Of a stretch of 64,000 nucleotides of DNA, positions 44,901 through 53,688 are shown piece after piece; position 1 is the first letter of the stretch; every line of letters starts with the position of its first letter. Under the pieces are notes generated by a model that was not told the origin of the DNA, ran no database searches, and saw only the letters and a program-made list of their open reading frames with translations. This DNA is from Streptomyces sp. NBC_01381 (lineage in GTDB: Bacteria > Actinomycetota > Actinomycetes > Streptomycetales > Streptomycetaceae), in NCBI RefSeq assembly GCF_026340305.1, contig NZ_JAPEPI010000002.1, positions 3,658,001 to 3,722,000 on the forward strand, in the 5' to 3' direction. The translations under genes and the position numbers were made by a program.

Positions 44901-47900
44901 GACACCTCACCGAGCTCCACGAACTGCTCGGAGGCCGGCCGCGCGACCGGGTGCGCCTGCTCGCCTGCTGGTCACCCCTCGGCACTGGTGGGGAACGGTC
45001 TCCGTACGAGGAGGCGTTCGTCAACTCCAGTGTCCGCGCGGTGGACGTGACGTTCGATCACCCTGCGGGCCGCTGGCTGCAGGCACCGGGTGCCACCGTC
45101 GGCGAGCATCTGCCCGGACTGCGGGCGGCGCTCGGCCTGTCCACTTCGGACATCGAGCAGATCCTCGCCGCGAGCGGCCGGAGCTCCGCCACCGCGCCGC
45201 TCTCCCTGGCCGTCGTCACGGAGCTGCACCACCACCGGGTGCTGGCCGAACTCCTCGGCCTGTCCGTACCGGACCTGATCACTCTGGGACGGGTGACGGG
45301 GCTCTCGCCGTTCGCCGGGCTGTCGGCGGCCCCGCTCGCCGATGACGCCGTGGACCCGATCGAGGCGTCGACGCTGCGGTTCGTACGGTGGGCACGGGAA
45401 GCCGCCGCGAGCGGATTCACCCCCGATGAACTCGACCATCTGCTCCGGCACCGGGCCGACCCGGTGGGCCCGTACCGACCCGACCCCGGCGCGCTGCTCA
45501 CCCTCCTGCTGACCCTCTCGACGGGGATCGCCCGGATCCGGTCCGAACACCCCGCCCCGCCGGCACCCGCCGCCGAGACGCGGGCGCTGGTCGAGGGGTT
45601 CGTCCTGGACTCACTGGCCGCGGCCCTCCCCGGAGACGTCACCGATGCCCTCGCGAGCGACGCCCGGCTCCTCACTCTCGACGGCAAGCCGCTCCTCGAG
45701 TCCTTCACCGCGGCGGCCGACCAGGGAGTGACCCAGGTGTCCTTCGTGTCCGCCGACGCCACGGGTCCGGCTGTGGGGGAGCGGACCGTTGCGGAGCCCG
45801 GCACCTTCGGGATCGACGAAGCGGCCTACAAGAGCGCCCGGTTCACCGGCCGCCTCGAGGTCCCGGCCGACGGCGCCTACGTCTTCAGCGTCTCCCCGCA
45901 GCGTCCCGGTGCGGCGGCCGTCCTGCGCATGCCGCAGCTGTCGGACGACCTGCTGCCCGGAGCGGGGACCGTCGAACTGCGCGCGGGCGTCCCATACGCC
46001 TTTACCTTCGAGGCACATCATCTGGAGGCGGGGCACACCCGGCTGCTCATCGAGGGCGCCGGGCTGCCCGCCCGCCCGCTGACCGGGCTGCGCCTGTATC
46101 CGGCGGCCAGTGTCGACCGGGTGGACCGTGCCAGGACCCTGCTCACCAAGGCCGTTCGGATCGCCACCGGGCTCGCGCTCACCGTACGCGAGACGCGGCA
46201 CGCCCTGACCCATCGCGAGGACTTCGCGGGCCTCGACCTCGGGCGGCTGCCCACCCGGCTCGGTGACCCGGCCGCCGCCCCGCCCGGCGACCTGTTCCCC
46301 GCCTTCCTGGCCCTGACCCGGTACGCAGCCCTGCGCACGGAGTGGGGAGCGGATCCCGACGACCTCGTCACTGCCCTGGAGCGGACCCGGCGCTCGGTGC
46401 CGCAGGGCGCCGACCGCGCGGCGTTCCGGGCATCGGTCGTGGATGACGTATGCGGACGCCTCGGGGCACTGCTGCGGCGCCCGCCCGACGCACCGCGCGC
46501 CGCAGCGGACCACCTCGGACTCCTCACCGACACCTCGCAGGACGCGACGGCGGTCACCCTCACGGGACTGGCCGGGCCCGAAGGCCTGCGACGCCTGTGG
46601 ACCTCGCTGCGGATGGCCGAACAACTCGGCGCCGCGCCCGCCGCCGTCGCGGACTGGGCGCGCGTCCTCGAAGGCGACCCGATACGCGCCCAGGAGACGG
46701 CACGCGCCCTGCGCGACACCGTCAGGGGCCGGTTCAACGCGGCAGGCTGGCGCGCCGTGGCCCGGCCCATCAGCGACGAGCTGCGCACACTCAAACGGGA
46801 CGCCCTGGTGGCGCATCTGACGCACACCGAAGGGTTCGCCAGCGACGAGGAGATCTACGAGCACTTCCTGATGGACCCCGGAGTCCAGCCCGTCGTGCGC
46901 AGCTCCCGCATCCACGCGGCCACCGCGGCCGTCCAACTCTTCGTCCAGCGCTGCCTCATGGACCTGGAGGACACCGTCGAGCCGACGGCCGTCAACGGCC
47001 GCTGGTGGAAGTGGATGAGCCGCTACCGGGTCTGGGAGGTCGCCCGGAAGATCTTCCTGCACTCGCCGCGCTATCTCGCCCCCGAGCTGCGGGACGACAA
47101 GACCCACCTCTTCGAACAGGCAGAGAGCCTGCTGACGCAGGCCGACGTGGACAACGACCTCGTCGAGCAGGTCTTCACCGGCTATCTCCAGGGACTCGAG
47201 AAGATCGCCAAGCTGGACATCGTGTCCCTGTGCCGCGAGGTGCTGCCCGGTGTTCCGCCGGCCGAGGTCCTGCACATCGTCGGCCGCACCACCAGCGCGC
47301 CGCACGAGTACTTCCACCGGACGTACAGCCCGGCCAGCCGCGACTGGGGACCCTGGCGGCCGATCGACACCCAGATCGACGGCGACCACGTGGTGGCGGC
47401 GATGTGGCGGGGCCGGCTCCACCTGTTCTGGGTCACCTTCCTGCCCTCGGCGGAGCCCTCCGCTCAGGGACGCGGCGACTCCTTCGAGACGCTCGCCAAG
47501 AACACGGCCGGCGGCGTCGCGCAGAACCGGGTGCAGGCCCAACTCAGCTGGACCGAAAGGGTCAAGGGTCGCTGGGCGCCCCGCCGCACCGGCGCATTCG
47601 GCGGAGCGGAGAAGGTGACGGTCCCGTTCGACGCGGCGACCACCTCCCGTGTCCGGGTATACGTCACGCACGACACGGCCGAAGGGCGCGATGCCATCAA
47701 GGTCAACCTCGGCGCTCCCCTCCGCAAGGCGTTCCGGCTGACCAACAAGTACGCCCCGGGTCTGTGGGAGGACGCGGACGCGCCCCTGACATCCGTGTAC
47801 ACCGTCTCACCGGACGGCATACCGACCGCCCTGACCGGCAGCGGAGCCCTGACGAGGACCAACAACCTCATCCTCACCCGCGGACAGCGGGAGTACGCCA

Positions 47901-48547
47901 CTGAACCGTTCAGCGCCCAAGTCCTGGGCACCGGCGGCGCGTTCAGCCTCGTACACAGCGACATTCCGCCGCAGTACGAGCCCTACGACCTGTTCCAGGG
48001 GCACGCCGTCGCCCCGTTCTTCTACAGCGACGCCGCGCACTCCTTCCTCGTCGAGGCGGAACCGGAGTACGTCGTCTACCGGATGTGGGTGCTGCCACCC
48101 GTGCAGCTTCCGGACCGGGTGTGGCCCAAAATCCTGACCGAACTGCCGGTCAAGGTGTACGTCCCCGCCCCAAGGGAGTTCCCGGACATCGGCCCGCGCC
48201 CGCCGATCAGCCCCTACGCCCGCCACCAGCTCGCCGACCGCCGCGACTGGCTGATCAACCCCGGTACGGTCCTTCAGCTCGGCGACCGCCTCGTCGGGCA
48301 CGACGGCGGCCTCGACCTGAAGATTCTCAGCGGCCGGACCGGCACCCTCACGGGACGCAGCGGCATAGAGATCAGCGTCGGCAGCCAGGTCGCCCCCGGC
48401 AGCTCGATCGAGATCGGCGATCCGCGGCTCATCGCGGACCAGCAGTTCGCAGCCCCCGACCGGGGCCTCCTGGTCATCGGCGGCGCGGGCCTCAACGCGC
48501 CGGCCCTCGCCCACCTGAACAAGTCGGAAGGAGGCCGGCGGCCATGA
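41966..48547 (+). CDS. Tc toxin TcA component, N-terminal polypeptide
   Basis: 2193 residues, 18 bp after the TcB-TcC stop. Residues 18-110 resemble a transthyretin-like/carboxypeptidase regulatory fold (TVEGRIRVDSGPPAAGLALR, TDSQGFYTFTYEA). The VRP1/SpvA-type shell motif is at about 565-600 (FGSFDFCACDHCRSVLGPAA followed by YLVDLLQLI). A PA14-like beta domain lies at about 1250-1380 (SARFTGRLEVPADGAYVFSV, LRAGVPYAFTFEAHH). The neuraminidase-like region starts near 1623 (DEEIYEHFLMDPGVQPVVRS) and continues with WWKWMSRYRVWEVARKIFLH. It lacks the pore-forming C-terminal third, which is encoded by the next gene. Together they would form the cell-binding, needle-like TcA pentamer. The stop overlaps the next ATG. 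Confidence 0.88.
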   Translation: MTVSDSSRATARAATRTVEGRIRVDSGPPAAGLALRLYSHGFADATTLLAEVRTDSQGFYTFTYEAAVGAAVNIEVRALDDARDREVSLSQTKFDAAQREVLDLVAPAALQATAPEYTRLLTDLTEHLGDPARLAGVREEEDQQDLRYLHRATGWDARVLALAARTEQLHADERTALPRELLYALLRIGLPSDREQLALVSPGTVRDAVAKAVAEGVVSRETARTVGAFQEFAERARRDLRTPGTPSTYGELLRTAGVSEADQDAFFRAWTQHTGGADELWDAARRAGVTDRGVQRLQLQGRLAHLTRNNAPLVESVMGVIDQTADMPRLVDAGYYKPGVWFDRLNELAGGDKNRLAALVPDAFAADSLVDRLTAYTGDLAARIRSEFPSHVVRAMVRADEIRLGRPHGELKLPVLDFLDRALPLGYRFGETPFDTFVADHRQDLGRPTSAALEGVKTLHRLDQVSHDGLPALAEAGYGSAQDVAATDRAVFVTRHAERLGGPVVAEQVHRRAEQITAVTAEVVTALRTMDSAPSLTALSGTAEDKEAAKSRISRRYPALEQLFGSFDFCACDHCRSVLGPAAYLVDLLQLINPGDADWQRHTAAWSQAHQGRAYPYTKPFDALTARRPDIQHTPLTCENTNTVHAQTDLFNEVAEAFIARQSRRRRDEPPPDSGEAVTEDLLAEPQNVMPAVYDELAATTYPLTLPFDLWTETVRRFLGHFDLSLADVADAQRTNPALFAAAGESYGRAAVLAERIGLSPAAYAALRTPDADWFTLYGYGSAADADVLVSAKTLARRLGCTYRELIELLRTRFVNPALYRANGPDGARGRIAVALHRIGISLTDVFRYHGHAGYVAFDQREKAEFEQRLADATARHAAARPAFDAAAWLAAAWAAGDFHGVLVLADPHPGCSFERTEVRHADRTQAAAAELHRLNLLLRLHRRLGIPLRDLDLVLSDFTPSGAADTAQGLRTALVCLGHLTELHELLGGRPRDRVRLLACWSPLGTGGERSPYEEAFVNSSVRAVDVTFDHPAGRWLQAPGATVGEHLPGLRAALGLSTSDIEQILAASGRSSATAPLSLAVVTELHHHRVLAELLGLSVPDLITLGRVTGLSPFAGLSAAPLADDAVDPIEASTLRFVRWAREAAASGFTPDELDHLLRHRADPVGPYRPDPGALLTLLLTLSTGIARIRSEHPAPPAPAAETRALVEGFVLDSLAAALPGDVTDALASDARLLTLDGKPLLESFTAAADQGVTQVSFVSADATGPAVGERTVAEPGTFGIDEAAYKSARFTGRLEVPADGAYVFSVSPQRPGAAAVLRMPQLSDDLLPGAGTVELRAGVPYAFTFEAHHLEAGHTRLLIEGAGLPARPLTGLRLYPAASVDRVDRARTLLTKAVRIATGLALTVRETRHALTHREDFAGLDLGRLPTRLGDPAAAPPGDLFPAFLALTRYAALRTEWGADPDDLVTALERTRRSVPQGADRAAFRASVVDDVCGRLGALLRRPPDAPRAAADHLGLLTDTSQDATAVTLTGLAGPEGLRRLWTSLRMAEQLGAAPAAVADWARVLEGDPIRAQETARALRDTVRGRFNAAGWRAVARPISDELRTLKRDALVAHLTHTEGFASDEEIYEHFLMDPGVQPVVRSSRIHAATAAVQLFVQRCLMDLEDTVEPTAVNGRWWKWMSRYRVWEVARKIFLHSPRYLAPELRDDKTHLFEQAESLLTQADVDNDLVEQVFTGYLQGLEKIAKLDIVSLCREVLPGVPPAEVLHIVGRTTSAPHEYFHRTYSPASRDWGPWRPIDTQIDGDHVVAAMWRGRLHLFWVTFLPSAEPSAQGRGDSFETLAKNTAGGVAQNRVQAQLSWTERVKGRWAPRRTGAFGGAEKVTVPFDAATTSRVRVYVTHDTAEGRDAIKVNLGAPLRKAFRLTNKYAPGLWEDADAPLTSVYTVSPDGIPTALTGSGALTRTNNLILTRGQREYATEPFSAQVLGTGGAFSLVHSDIPPQYEPYDLFQGHAVAPFFYSDAAHSFLVEAEPEYVVYRMWVLPPVQLPDRVWPKILTELPVKVYVPAPREFPDIGPRPPISPYARHQLADRRDWLINPGTVLQLGDRLVGHDGGLDLKILSGRTGTLTGRSGIEISVGSQVAPGSSIEIGDPRLIADQQFAAPDRGLLVIGGAGLNAPALAHLNKSEGGRRP

Positions 48548-51500
48548 GCGAGCAGCCCGTCGGGAAGAAGGTCACCGGGAACAAGGCCCTCGCCTACGAA
48601 GAGGTGCACTACCGCACGGACCTGCACTACCGGTTCACCTCGCACACCCACCCCTACGCGGGTGAACTGCTGCGCCGCCTCATCGAGGGCGGTGTGGACG
48701 CCGCGCTGGCCGCGGACACCGCCACACCGCCCCTGCGCCAGGAGTTCTTCGCCGCCGCCTACGCGCCGACGCCCGTGGTCACCAAGCCCTATCCTGTCCA
48801 CGAGCTGGACTTCACGGGACCGTACGCCGGCTACCACAGGGAATTCGGCTTCCACCTCCCGCTTGCCCTCGGCCTGCACCTCAGCCGCAACCAGCGGTTC
48901 GACGAGGCACGGCAGTGGTTCTCGTACATTTTCGACCCGGCCCCGGACGGCGACGACGGCACCCTGGTGCCGCAACGCTATTGGCAGTACGCCGAGTTCA
49001 GGCAGACCGACGTCCAGTCCATCGAGAAGATCCTCACCAACCTGGCGAGCGGCGAGGACAAGGAGCTGCGGGCGCAGACCGTGCGCGCGATCGCGAACTG
49101 GCGGGAGAACCCGCTCCAGCCGCACGCCATCGCCCGCATGCGGCCCTCCGCCTACATGATGGCCACCGTCTTCGCCGTCCTCGACAACTACATCGCGGCA
49201 GGCGACTACTTCTACGGCCAGGACACCCGCGAGTCGGTCAACGAAGCCACCCAGTACTACATCCTCGCCGCGAACCTCCTCGGCCCCCGCCCGCAGTCCC
49301 TGCCCCGCAAGGCCCCCGCGAAGCCGCAGACCTACGCCCAACTCCGCTCCGGTTTAGACGAGTTCGGGAACGCACTACGTTCGGTGGAGACCGACATCCC
49401 GTTCGCCGCGATCGCACCACCCGGCGCGGGGGCGGCCTCCGACCAGAGCCGGGCGCTGTCCAGCCTGGGCACGGCCCTCTACTTCGGGGTACCGCGCGAC
49501 GAGAAGCTGCTCGACTACTGGGACACCGTGGCGGCCCGGCTCTTCAACATCCGCAACAGCCTGAACCTACAGGGCACCTTCCGGCAGCTGCCCGCCAACG
49601 CCCCGGCGCTCGACCCCGCGGTCCTGGTGAGGGCGGCGGCGGTCGGCGTGGATGTGGGCGCGGTGGCCGCCGGAACCGACCAGCCGCTGCCCCTCGTACG
49701 CTTCCGCTTCCTCGCGCAGAAAGCCACGGAAATCTGCCGGCAGGCCGGGGCGCTGAGCGGCGCGCTGTTCGCGGCCATGGAGAAGGGCGACGGCGAGAAG
49801 CTCGCGGCGCTGCACGCACAGCACGAGACCGCCTTGCTCGAACTCGGTGAGAGCGTGCGCTACGCACAGCTCCAGGAGGCGAAGAAGTCGACCGAGAGCG
49901 TGCAGAAATCCCTCGAACTGGTCGCTCAGCGCTTCGCCCACTACGGCAGCCTGCTGGGCCTCACCCCCGATAAGCTGCTCCCGCCCACCCCCGATGCGCT
50001 GGTCACCGACTCCCTCGACGCCCTGCAGTTCTCCGCCACCGAACCGGACGTCGAACAGGGCGACCTCGCCTACGACATCGCGAAGGGGGCCGAGTTCACC
50101 GACGCCGGCAAACGCAAGCTCTCCACGTACGAGTACGGCGAACTGGCCGTGCTGAAGTCCGCCCAGGAGAAGCAGACCGAGGCGGCGAACGCGGAACTCA
50201 TCGCCTCGCTGATCAACCTGATCCCCATGTTCGCCACCGACGTCAAACCCTTCGGGGTGGGCGCGGGCCTCGCCTTCGGCGGGGAGTACATCGCGCGCAT
50301 GCTGTCGACCACGGCGGCGGCGTCCCGCGCGGAGGGCGCCCACCTCTCGTACCGGGCGGGCCTCAAGGAGAAGTTCGCCGGCTACGACAGGCGGCAGCAG
50401 GACTGGGCCCTCAACCGCAATCTCGCCGCCGGTGAACTCACCCAGATCTTCAAGCAGTTGCGGGCCGCGCAGCTGCGCGAGTACATTGCCGCCCGCGAGT
50501 GGACCCACCACATCAAGCAGAAGTCCCAGGCCCGGGAGATCCAGCAGTTCCTGTCCGGGGAGACCGGAGCCAAGGCGGTCACGACGGCGGTTCACGCCTA
50601 CCACCGTCGCGAAACCCGCGGCCTGTTGACGCGCGCCATCGACCTCGCCCTCGAAGTGGCACGCAAGGCGGAGCGGGCGCTGCAGCACGAACTGGGCGAC
50701 CCGGCCGTCTCGTTCCTCACCTCCGACTACCTTGCGGGCTCTGAGAAGCTGCTCGCCGCCGACCGTCTCGCCCTGGACATCCAACGCATGGAGACGGCCT
50801 ACGACGACCTGAACGAGCGCGAGTACCAGATGGTCAAGCACCTGAGCCTGGCCCAGACCGATCCCCTGGCGCTGATGCGGCTGCGGGCGACGGGCCGTTG
50901 CTCCGTTTCGCTGCGGGAGGTGGACTTCGACGCGGACGCGCCCGGTCAGCTCTTCCGCCGCACCAGCTCCTTCGCGGTGAGCGTCCCGGGAGCCACGCCG
51001 TACGGCACCGGCATCAACCTCAAACTGACCCTGGTCAGGAGCGCCATTCGCACCAGCACCTCCCTGGACGGCGGCTACGCCCGCCGCGACGACGACACAC
51101 GCTTCTCCGAGCACTTCGGCGCGGTGGACGCCGTCGTCGTGTGCGAAGGCGTACGCGACACGGGGCAGGACCCCCGGGACGACGAACGCCTCAAGAAGTT
51201 CGAGCGCTCCGGCGTGATCGGCGACTGGGAACTGGAACTGCCCCACGAAATCCCGCAGTTCGATCCCTTCACCCTCGACGACGTACTGCTGCACGTGGTG
51301 TACACGGCGCGCGAGGGTGGCCGCCCACTGCGCCAGGGCGCGGTCGACCACCTGGCAGAGCGCCTGAACGAAGGAACGGGCCCCGGGTCGGTCCGCCTTT
51401 TCTCAGTCCCCGCAGAATTCCCCGGCGCCTGGGCCCGGTTCACCAACGACGACGCCCCTCGCCCCCGCCTCGCGCTCCCGTTGCGGGCCGAGCACTACCC

Positions 51501-51768
51501 GTACTGGAGTAAGGGCCGCCTGGACAGGATCACGGGCGTCCACCTGCTGGCCCGCACCGACGGCCCTCTCCGGGTCTTCGCGAGCAGGGCGGCCGGCGCC
51601 GAGCCAGACCCGGTCTCCGTCCGCCTCGGCCCCGAAGTCAGGACCGGCGAACTGAACCACGTTCCGCTGCCGCCCCCGATCACCCCCGAGGACCGGGACT
51701 TCACCCTCTACTTCGACGGCAACACCATGAAGGACCTATGGCTTGCCTTCACTTGGGCAAAGGCGTGA
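48544..51768 (+). CDS. Tc toxin TcA component, C-terminal pore/TcB-binding polypeptide
   Basis: 1074 residues, starting at an ATGA overlap. The N-terminal part (FGFHLPLALGLHLSRNQRFD followed by EARQWFSYIFDPAPD) is typical of TcA C-terminal regions. Residues 460-860 are long helices of the translocation channel, with a hydrophobic tip segment at about 550-580 (LIASLINLIPMF, GVGAGLAFGG). The end is a beta-sandwich TcB-binding domain (LVRSAIRTSTSLDGG, DWELELPHEIPQFDPFTLDD, DFTLYFDGNTMKDLWLAFTW). TcA is split in some Photorhabdus-type loci (TcaA/TcaB), which supports this reading. The IS at 51804 lies just after the stop and does not damage it. Confidence 0.9.
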   Translation: MSEQPVGKKVTGNKALAYEEVHYRTDLHYRFTSHTHPYAGELLRRLIEGGVDAALAADTATPPLRQEFFAAAYAPTPVVTKPYPVHELDFTGPYAGYHREFGFHLPLALGLHLSRNQRFDEARQWFSYIFDPAPDGDDGTLVPQRYWQYAEFRQTDVQSIEKILTNLASGEDKELRAQTVRAIANWRENPLQPHAIARMRPSAYMMATVFAVLDNYIAAGDYFYGQDTRESVNEATQYYILAANLLGPRPQSLPRKAPAKPQTYAQLRSGLDEFGNALRSVETDIPFAAIAPPGAGAASDQSRALSSLGTALYFGVPRDEKLLDYWDTVAARLFNIRNSLNLQGTFRQLPANAPALDPAVLVRAAAVGVDVGAVAAGTDQPLPLVRFRFLAQKATEICRQAGALSGALFAAMEKGDGEKLAALHAQHETALLELGESVRYAQLQEAKKSTESVQKSLELVAQRFAHYGSLLGLTPDKLLPPTPDALVTDSLDALQFSATEPDVEQGDLAYDIAKGAEFTDAGKRKLSTYEYGELAVLKSAQEKQTEAANAELIASLINLIPMFATDVKPFGVGAGLAFGGEYIARMLSTTAAASRAEGAHLSYRAGLKEKFAGYDRRQQDWALNRNLAAGELTQIFKQLRAAQLREYIAAREWTHHIKQKSQAREIQQFLSGETGAKAVTTAVHAYHRRETRGLLTRAIDLALEVARKAERALQHELGDPAVSFLTSDYLAGSEKLLAADRLALDIQRMETAYDDLNEREYQMVKHLSLAQTDPLALMRLRATGRCSVSLREVDFDADAPGQLFRRTSSFAVSVPGATPYGTGINLKLTLVRSAIRTSTSLDGGYARRDDDTRFSEHFGAVDAVVVCEGVRDTGQDPRDDERLKKFERSGVIGDWELELPHEIPQFDPFTLDDVLLHVVYTAREGGRPLRQGAVDHLAERLNEGTGPGSVRLFSVPAEFPGAWARFTNDDAPRPRLALPLRAEHYPYWSKGRLDRITGVHLLARTDGPLRVFASRAAGAEPDPVSVRLGPEVRTGELNHVPLPPPITPEDRDFTLYFDGNTMKDLWLAFTWAKA

Positions 51769-51803
51769 CCTGCTCACGCGGCGCGGTCGGCACCGGCGTG
51801 GAC

Positions 51804-53000
51804 AGTGCGCCTGCCGAAAACCCCATCCGCGCCGCTCAAGCGGCATGTTGGTACTCGTGCAGCACTCCGCCGAGGCGGTCTCTTCGGAGTACGTCGAGCT
51901 GGGTGATCTGTGCGTGGGGGAGTGGTGCGGAAACGGCGCGTAGGGGTGCTGACTGGTCTTTCGCTTGGTGGGGCCGGTGGGTGTGGTAGTGCAGTTCGAA
52001 CTGGTGAAGTGCGTGGCGCAGGTGGCGCTCGTTCCAGATGAGGGTGCGGTCCAGGAGTTCGTGGCGGCAGGTTTGGACCCAGCGTTCCATGATCGAGTTC
52101 ATGCGCGGTATCCGGACGCCGGTGCGCACGACTTGGATGCCGGCGTTGCTCAGGATTTCGTCGAAGAGGGCGGGGTACTTCGCGTCCCGGTCCCGGACCA
52201 AGTACGCGTGGGTGGCGTTGGCGTGCGTCAGGTCCATGGCCAGGTTGCGGGCGGCTTGACTGACCCAGGCCGCGGTGGGGTGGGCTGTGGTGCCGAGGAT
52301 CCGGATGCGGCGGGTGACGTGCTCGATGACCGCGAGGATGTACTGGCGCTGCCCTGTCATAGTCACCGTCTCGATGAAGTCGCAGGCCAGGAGAGCGTCG
52401 GCCTGCGAGCGTAGGAAATCGGCCCAGGTGGTGGCGGCCCGGTCGGGCGCGGGGTCTATGCCCTCGGAGGTGAGGATCTCCCAGACGGTGGAGGCGGCGA
52501 CCTTGACGCCGAGCGTGGTGAGTTCACCGTGCACCCTGCGATAGCCCCACGATGGATTCTCACGGACCAGGCGCAGGACCAGTCTGCGGATCGAGTGGAC
52601 CGTGGGCGGTCGTCCGGGCTTCTTCGGCCGGCAGGTGTGGGCGTGGCGCCGCTTCATCAAGTCGCGGTGCCAGCGCAGCACGGTGTCAGGCCGGATAAGT
52701 AGGCGCAATCGGCGCAGGACCTCGCGGGGCAATGGCACCAGCAGAGCGGCAAGAAGCACCCGGTCTTCCGGAGCAAGCTTCACCCGGTCCGCGCCGAGTT
52801 GTCGCTCAAGGACGGTGAGCTGGTGGCGCAGGGCGAGGATCTCCGTGACCTTGTCGCGGTCGCTCACCGGCAGCAATCGCAGCGCGCCGAACAGGTTGGT
52901 GACGGTCAAGTAGACAAGACGCAGCAGCACAATTGCTCATCCTGCCGCACCGTCGCAGACGCTCCTGAGCTGCATGGATGGCATATTCGGCAGGCGCAGT
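51804..53000 (-). mobile_element. Intact integrase-core insertion sequence, about 1.2 kb
   Basis: Imperfect inverted repeats AGTGCGCCTGCCGAA (about 51804) and the complement of TTCGGCAGGCGCAGT (52986-53000) enclose one full transposase. It sits 36 bp after the TcA stop. Related broken copies lie at 17850-18211, 26840-27741 and 28195-28340. Confidence 0.7.
51836..52930 (-). CDS. Transposase with integrase core (IS481/IS3-like), complete
   Basis: 364 residues. The N-terminal half carries LRHQLTVLERQLGADRVKL and LRWHRDLMKRRHAHTC and the KKPGRPPTVHSIRRLVLRLV helix-turn-helix-like part. The rve core is complete: LLACDFIETVTM (D), YLVRDRDAKYPALFDE (D) and PRMNSIMERWVQTCRHELLD (E). All three catalytic acids are present, so it may be active, unlike its relatives in the window. 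It could supply transposase in trans for the remnants only if their ends were intact, which they are not. Confidence 0.88.
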   Translation of the reverse strand: MLLRLVYLTVTNLFGALRLLPVSDRDKVTEILALRHQLTVLERQLGADRVKLAPEDRVLLAALLVPLPREVLRRLRLLIRPDTVLRWHRDLMKRRHAHTCRPKKPGRPPTVHSIRRLVLRLVRENPSWGYRRVHGELTTLGVKVAASTVWEILTSEGIDPAPDRAATTWADFLRSQADALLACDFIETVTMTGQRQYILAVIEHVTRRIRILGTTAHPTAAWVSQAARNLAMDLTHANATHAYLVRDRDAKYPALFDEILSNAGIQVVRTGVRIPRMNSIMERWVQTCRHELLDRTLIWNERHLRHALHQFELHYHTHRPHQAKDQSAPLRAVSAPLPHAQITQLDVLRRDRLGGVLHEYQHAA

Positions 53001-53112
53001 GTTACGGAGCGGGCGTTGCAGTGAGACATGGGGCAGTTGCGTCTAGAGATCTTTAACGGTGCGGGTTACGTCGGGTCGTGACCGTTGGTGTGGGTCGCGC
53101 TATGCCGGAGGG

Positions 53113-53680
53113 ATGAGGTATCCCGATGGCGGTGCGCTGACGGCCGAGACGCGGGCTCGACGCGAGCAGGTCCGGCTCGCAGCAGCCGACTTGATTGAGG
53201 CAGGGGCCGGTGACGTGGAGGTGGACCGGCAGTTCAGGGTTACGCGGATGTCGGCGAACCGATGGCGTCGGGCGTTGGCCTGGGGCGGCCGGCAGGCCCT
53301 GGCCCCCAAGCGGGCCGGTGGTGCCTGCATCAAGCTCGATGCCGGTCAACTACGGTACTTGGATGCGGCGTTGGAATCCGGCCCGGCCTGTGCGGCTGGA
53401 GTGACCAGTGCTGGACGCTGGCGCGGATCGCTGAGGTCGTGCGCCGCCGGTTCGGCGCCGAGTACACCCTGGCCGGGCTGGACCTGCTGCTGCACTGCAT
53501 TGGCTGGAGCGCGCAGATCTCCAGCCGCAGAGCCACCGAGCGGGACGAATCGAAGATCGTCACACACCCCTCGTGAAGGTCACGGCCCAAGGCGCCAGAC
53601 GTGTCTCGATGGCCGCGCTGATCTGCACCAGGACCGGCCGCAAGCCACGGCTGATCTACCGTATCCATCTTGACCGCGGC
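53113..53680 (+). pseudogene. Decayed IS630-family transposase
   Basis: The first frame reads MRYPDGGALTAETRARREQV and ADLIEAGAGDVEVDRQFRVT, the helix-turn-helix start of an IS630 transposase. Around 53390 the frame changes and continues as DQCWTLARIAEVVRRRFGAE then YTLAGLDLLLHCIGWSAQ. Another break leads to GARRVSMAALICTRTGRKPR then LIYRIH. The D-D-E core is mostly deleted. It is then cut off by the IS5 element that begins at 53689. Confidence 0.75.
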
Positions 53681-53688
53681 CCCGCTAG

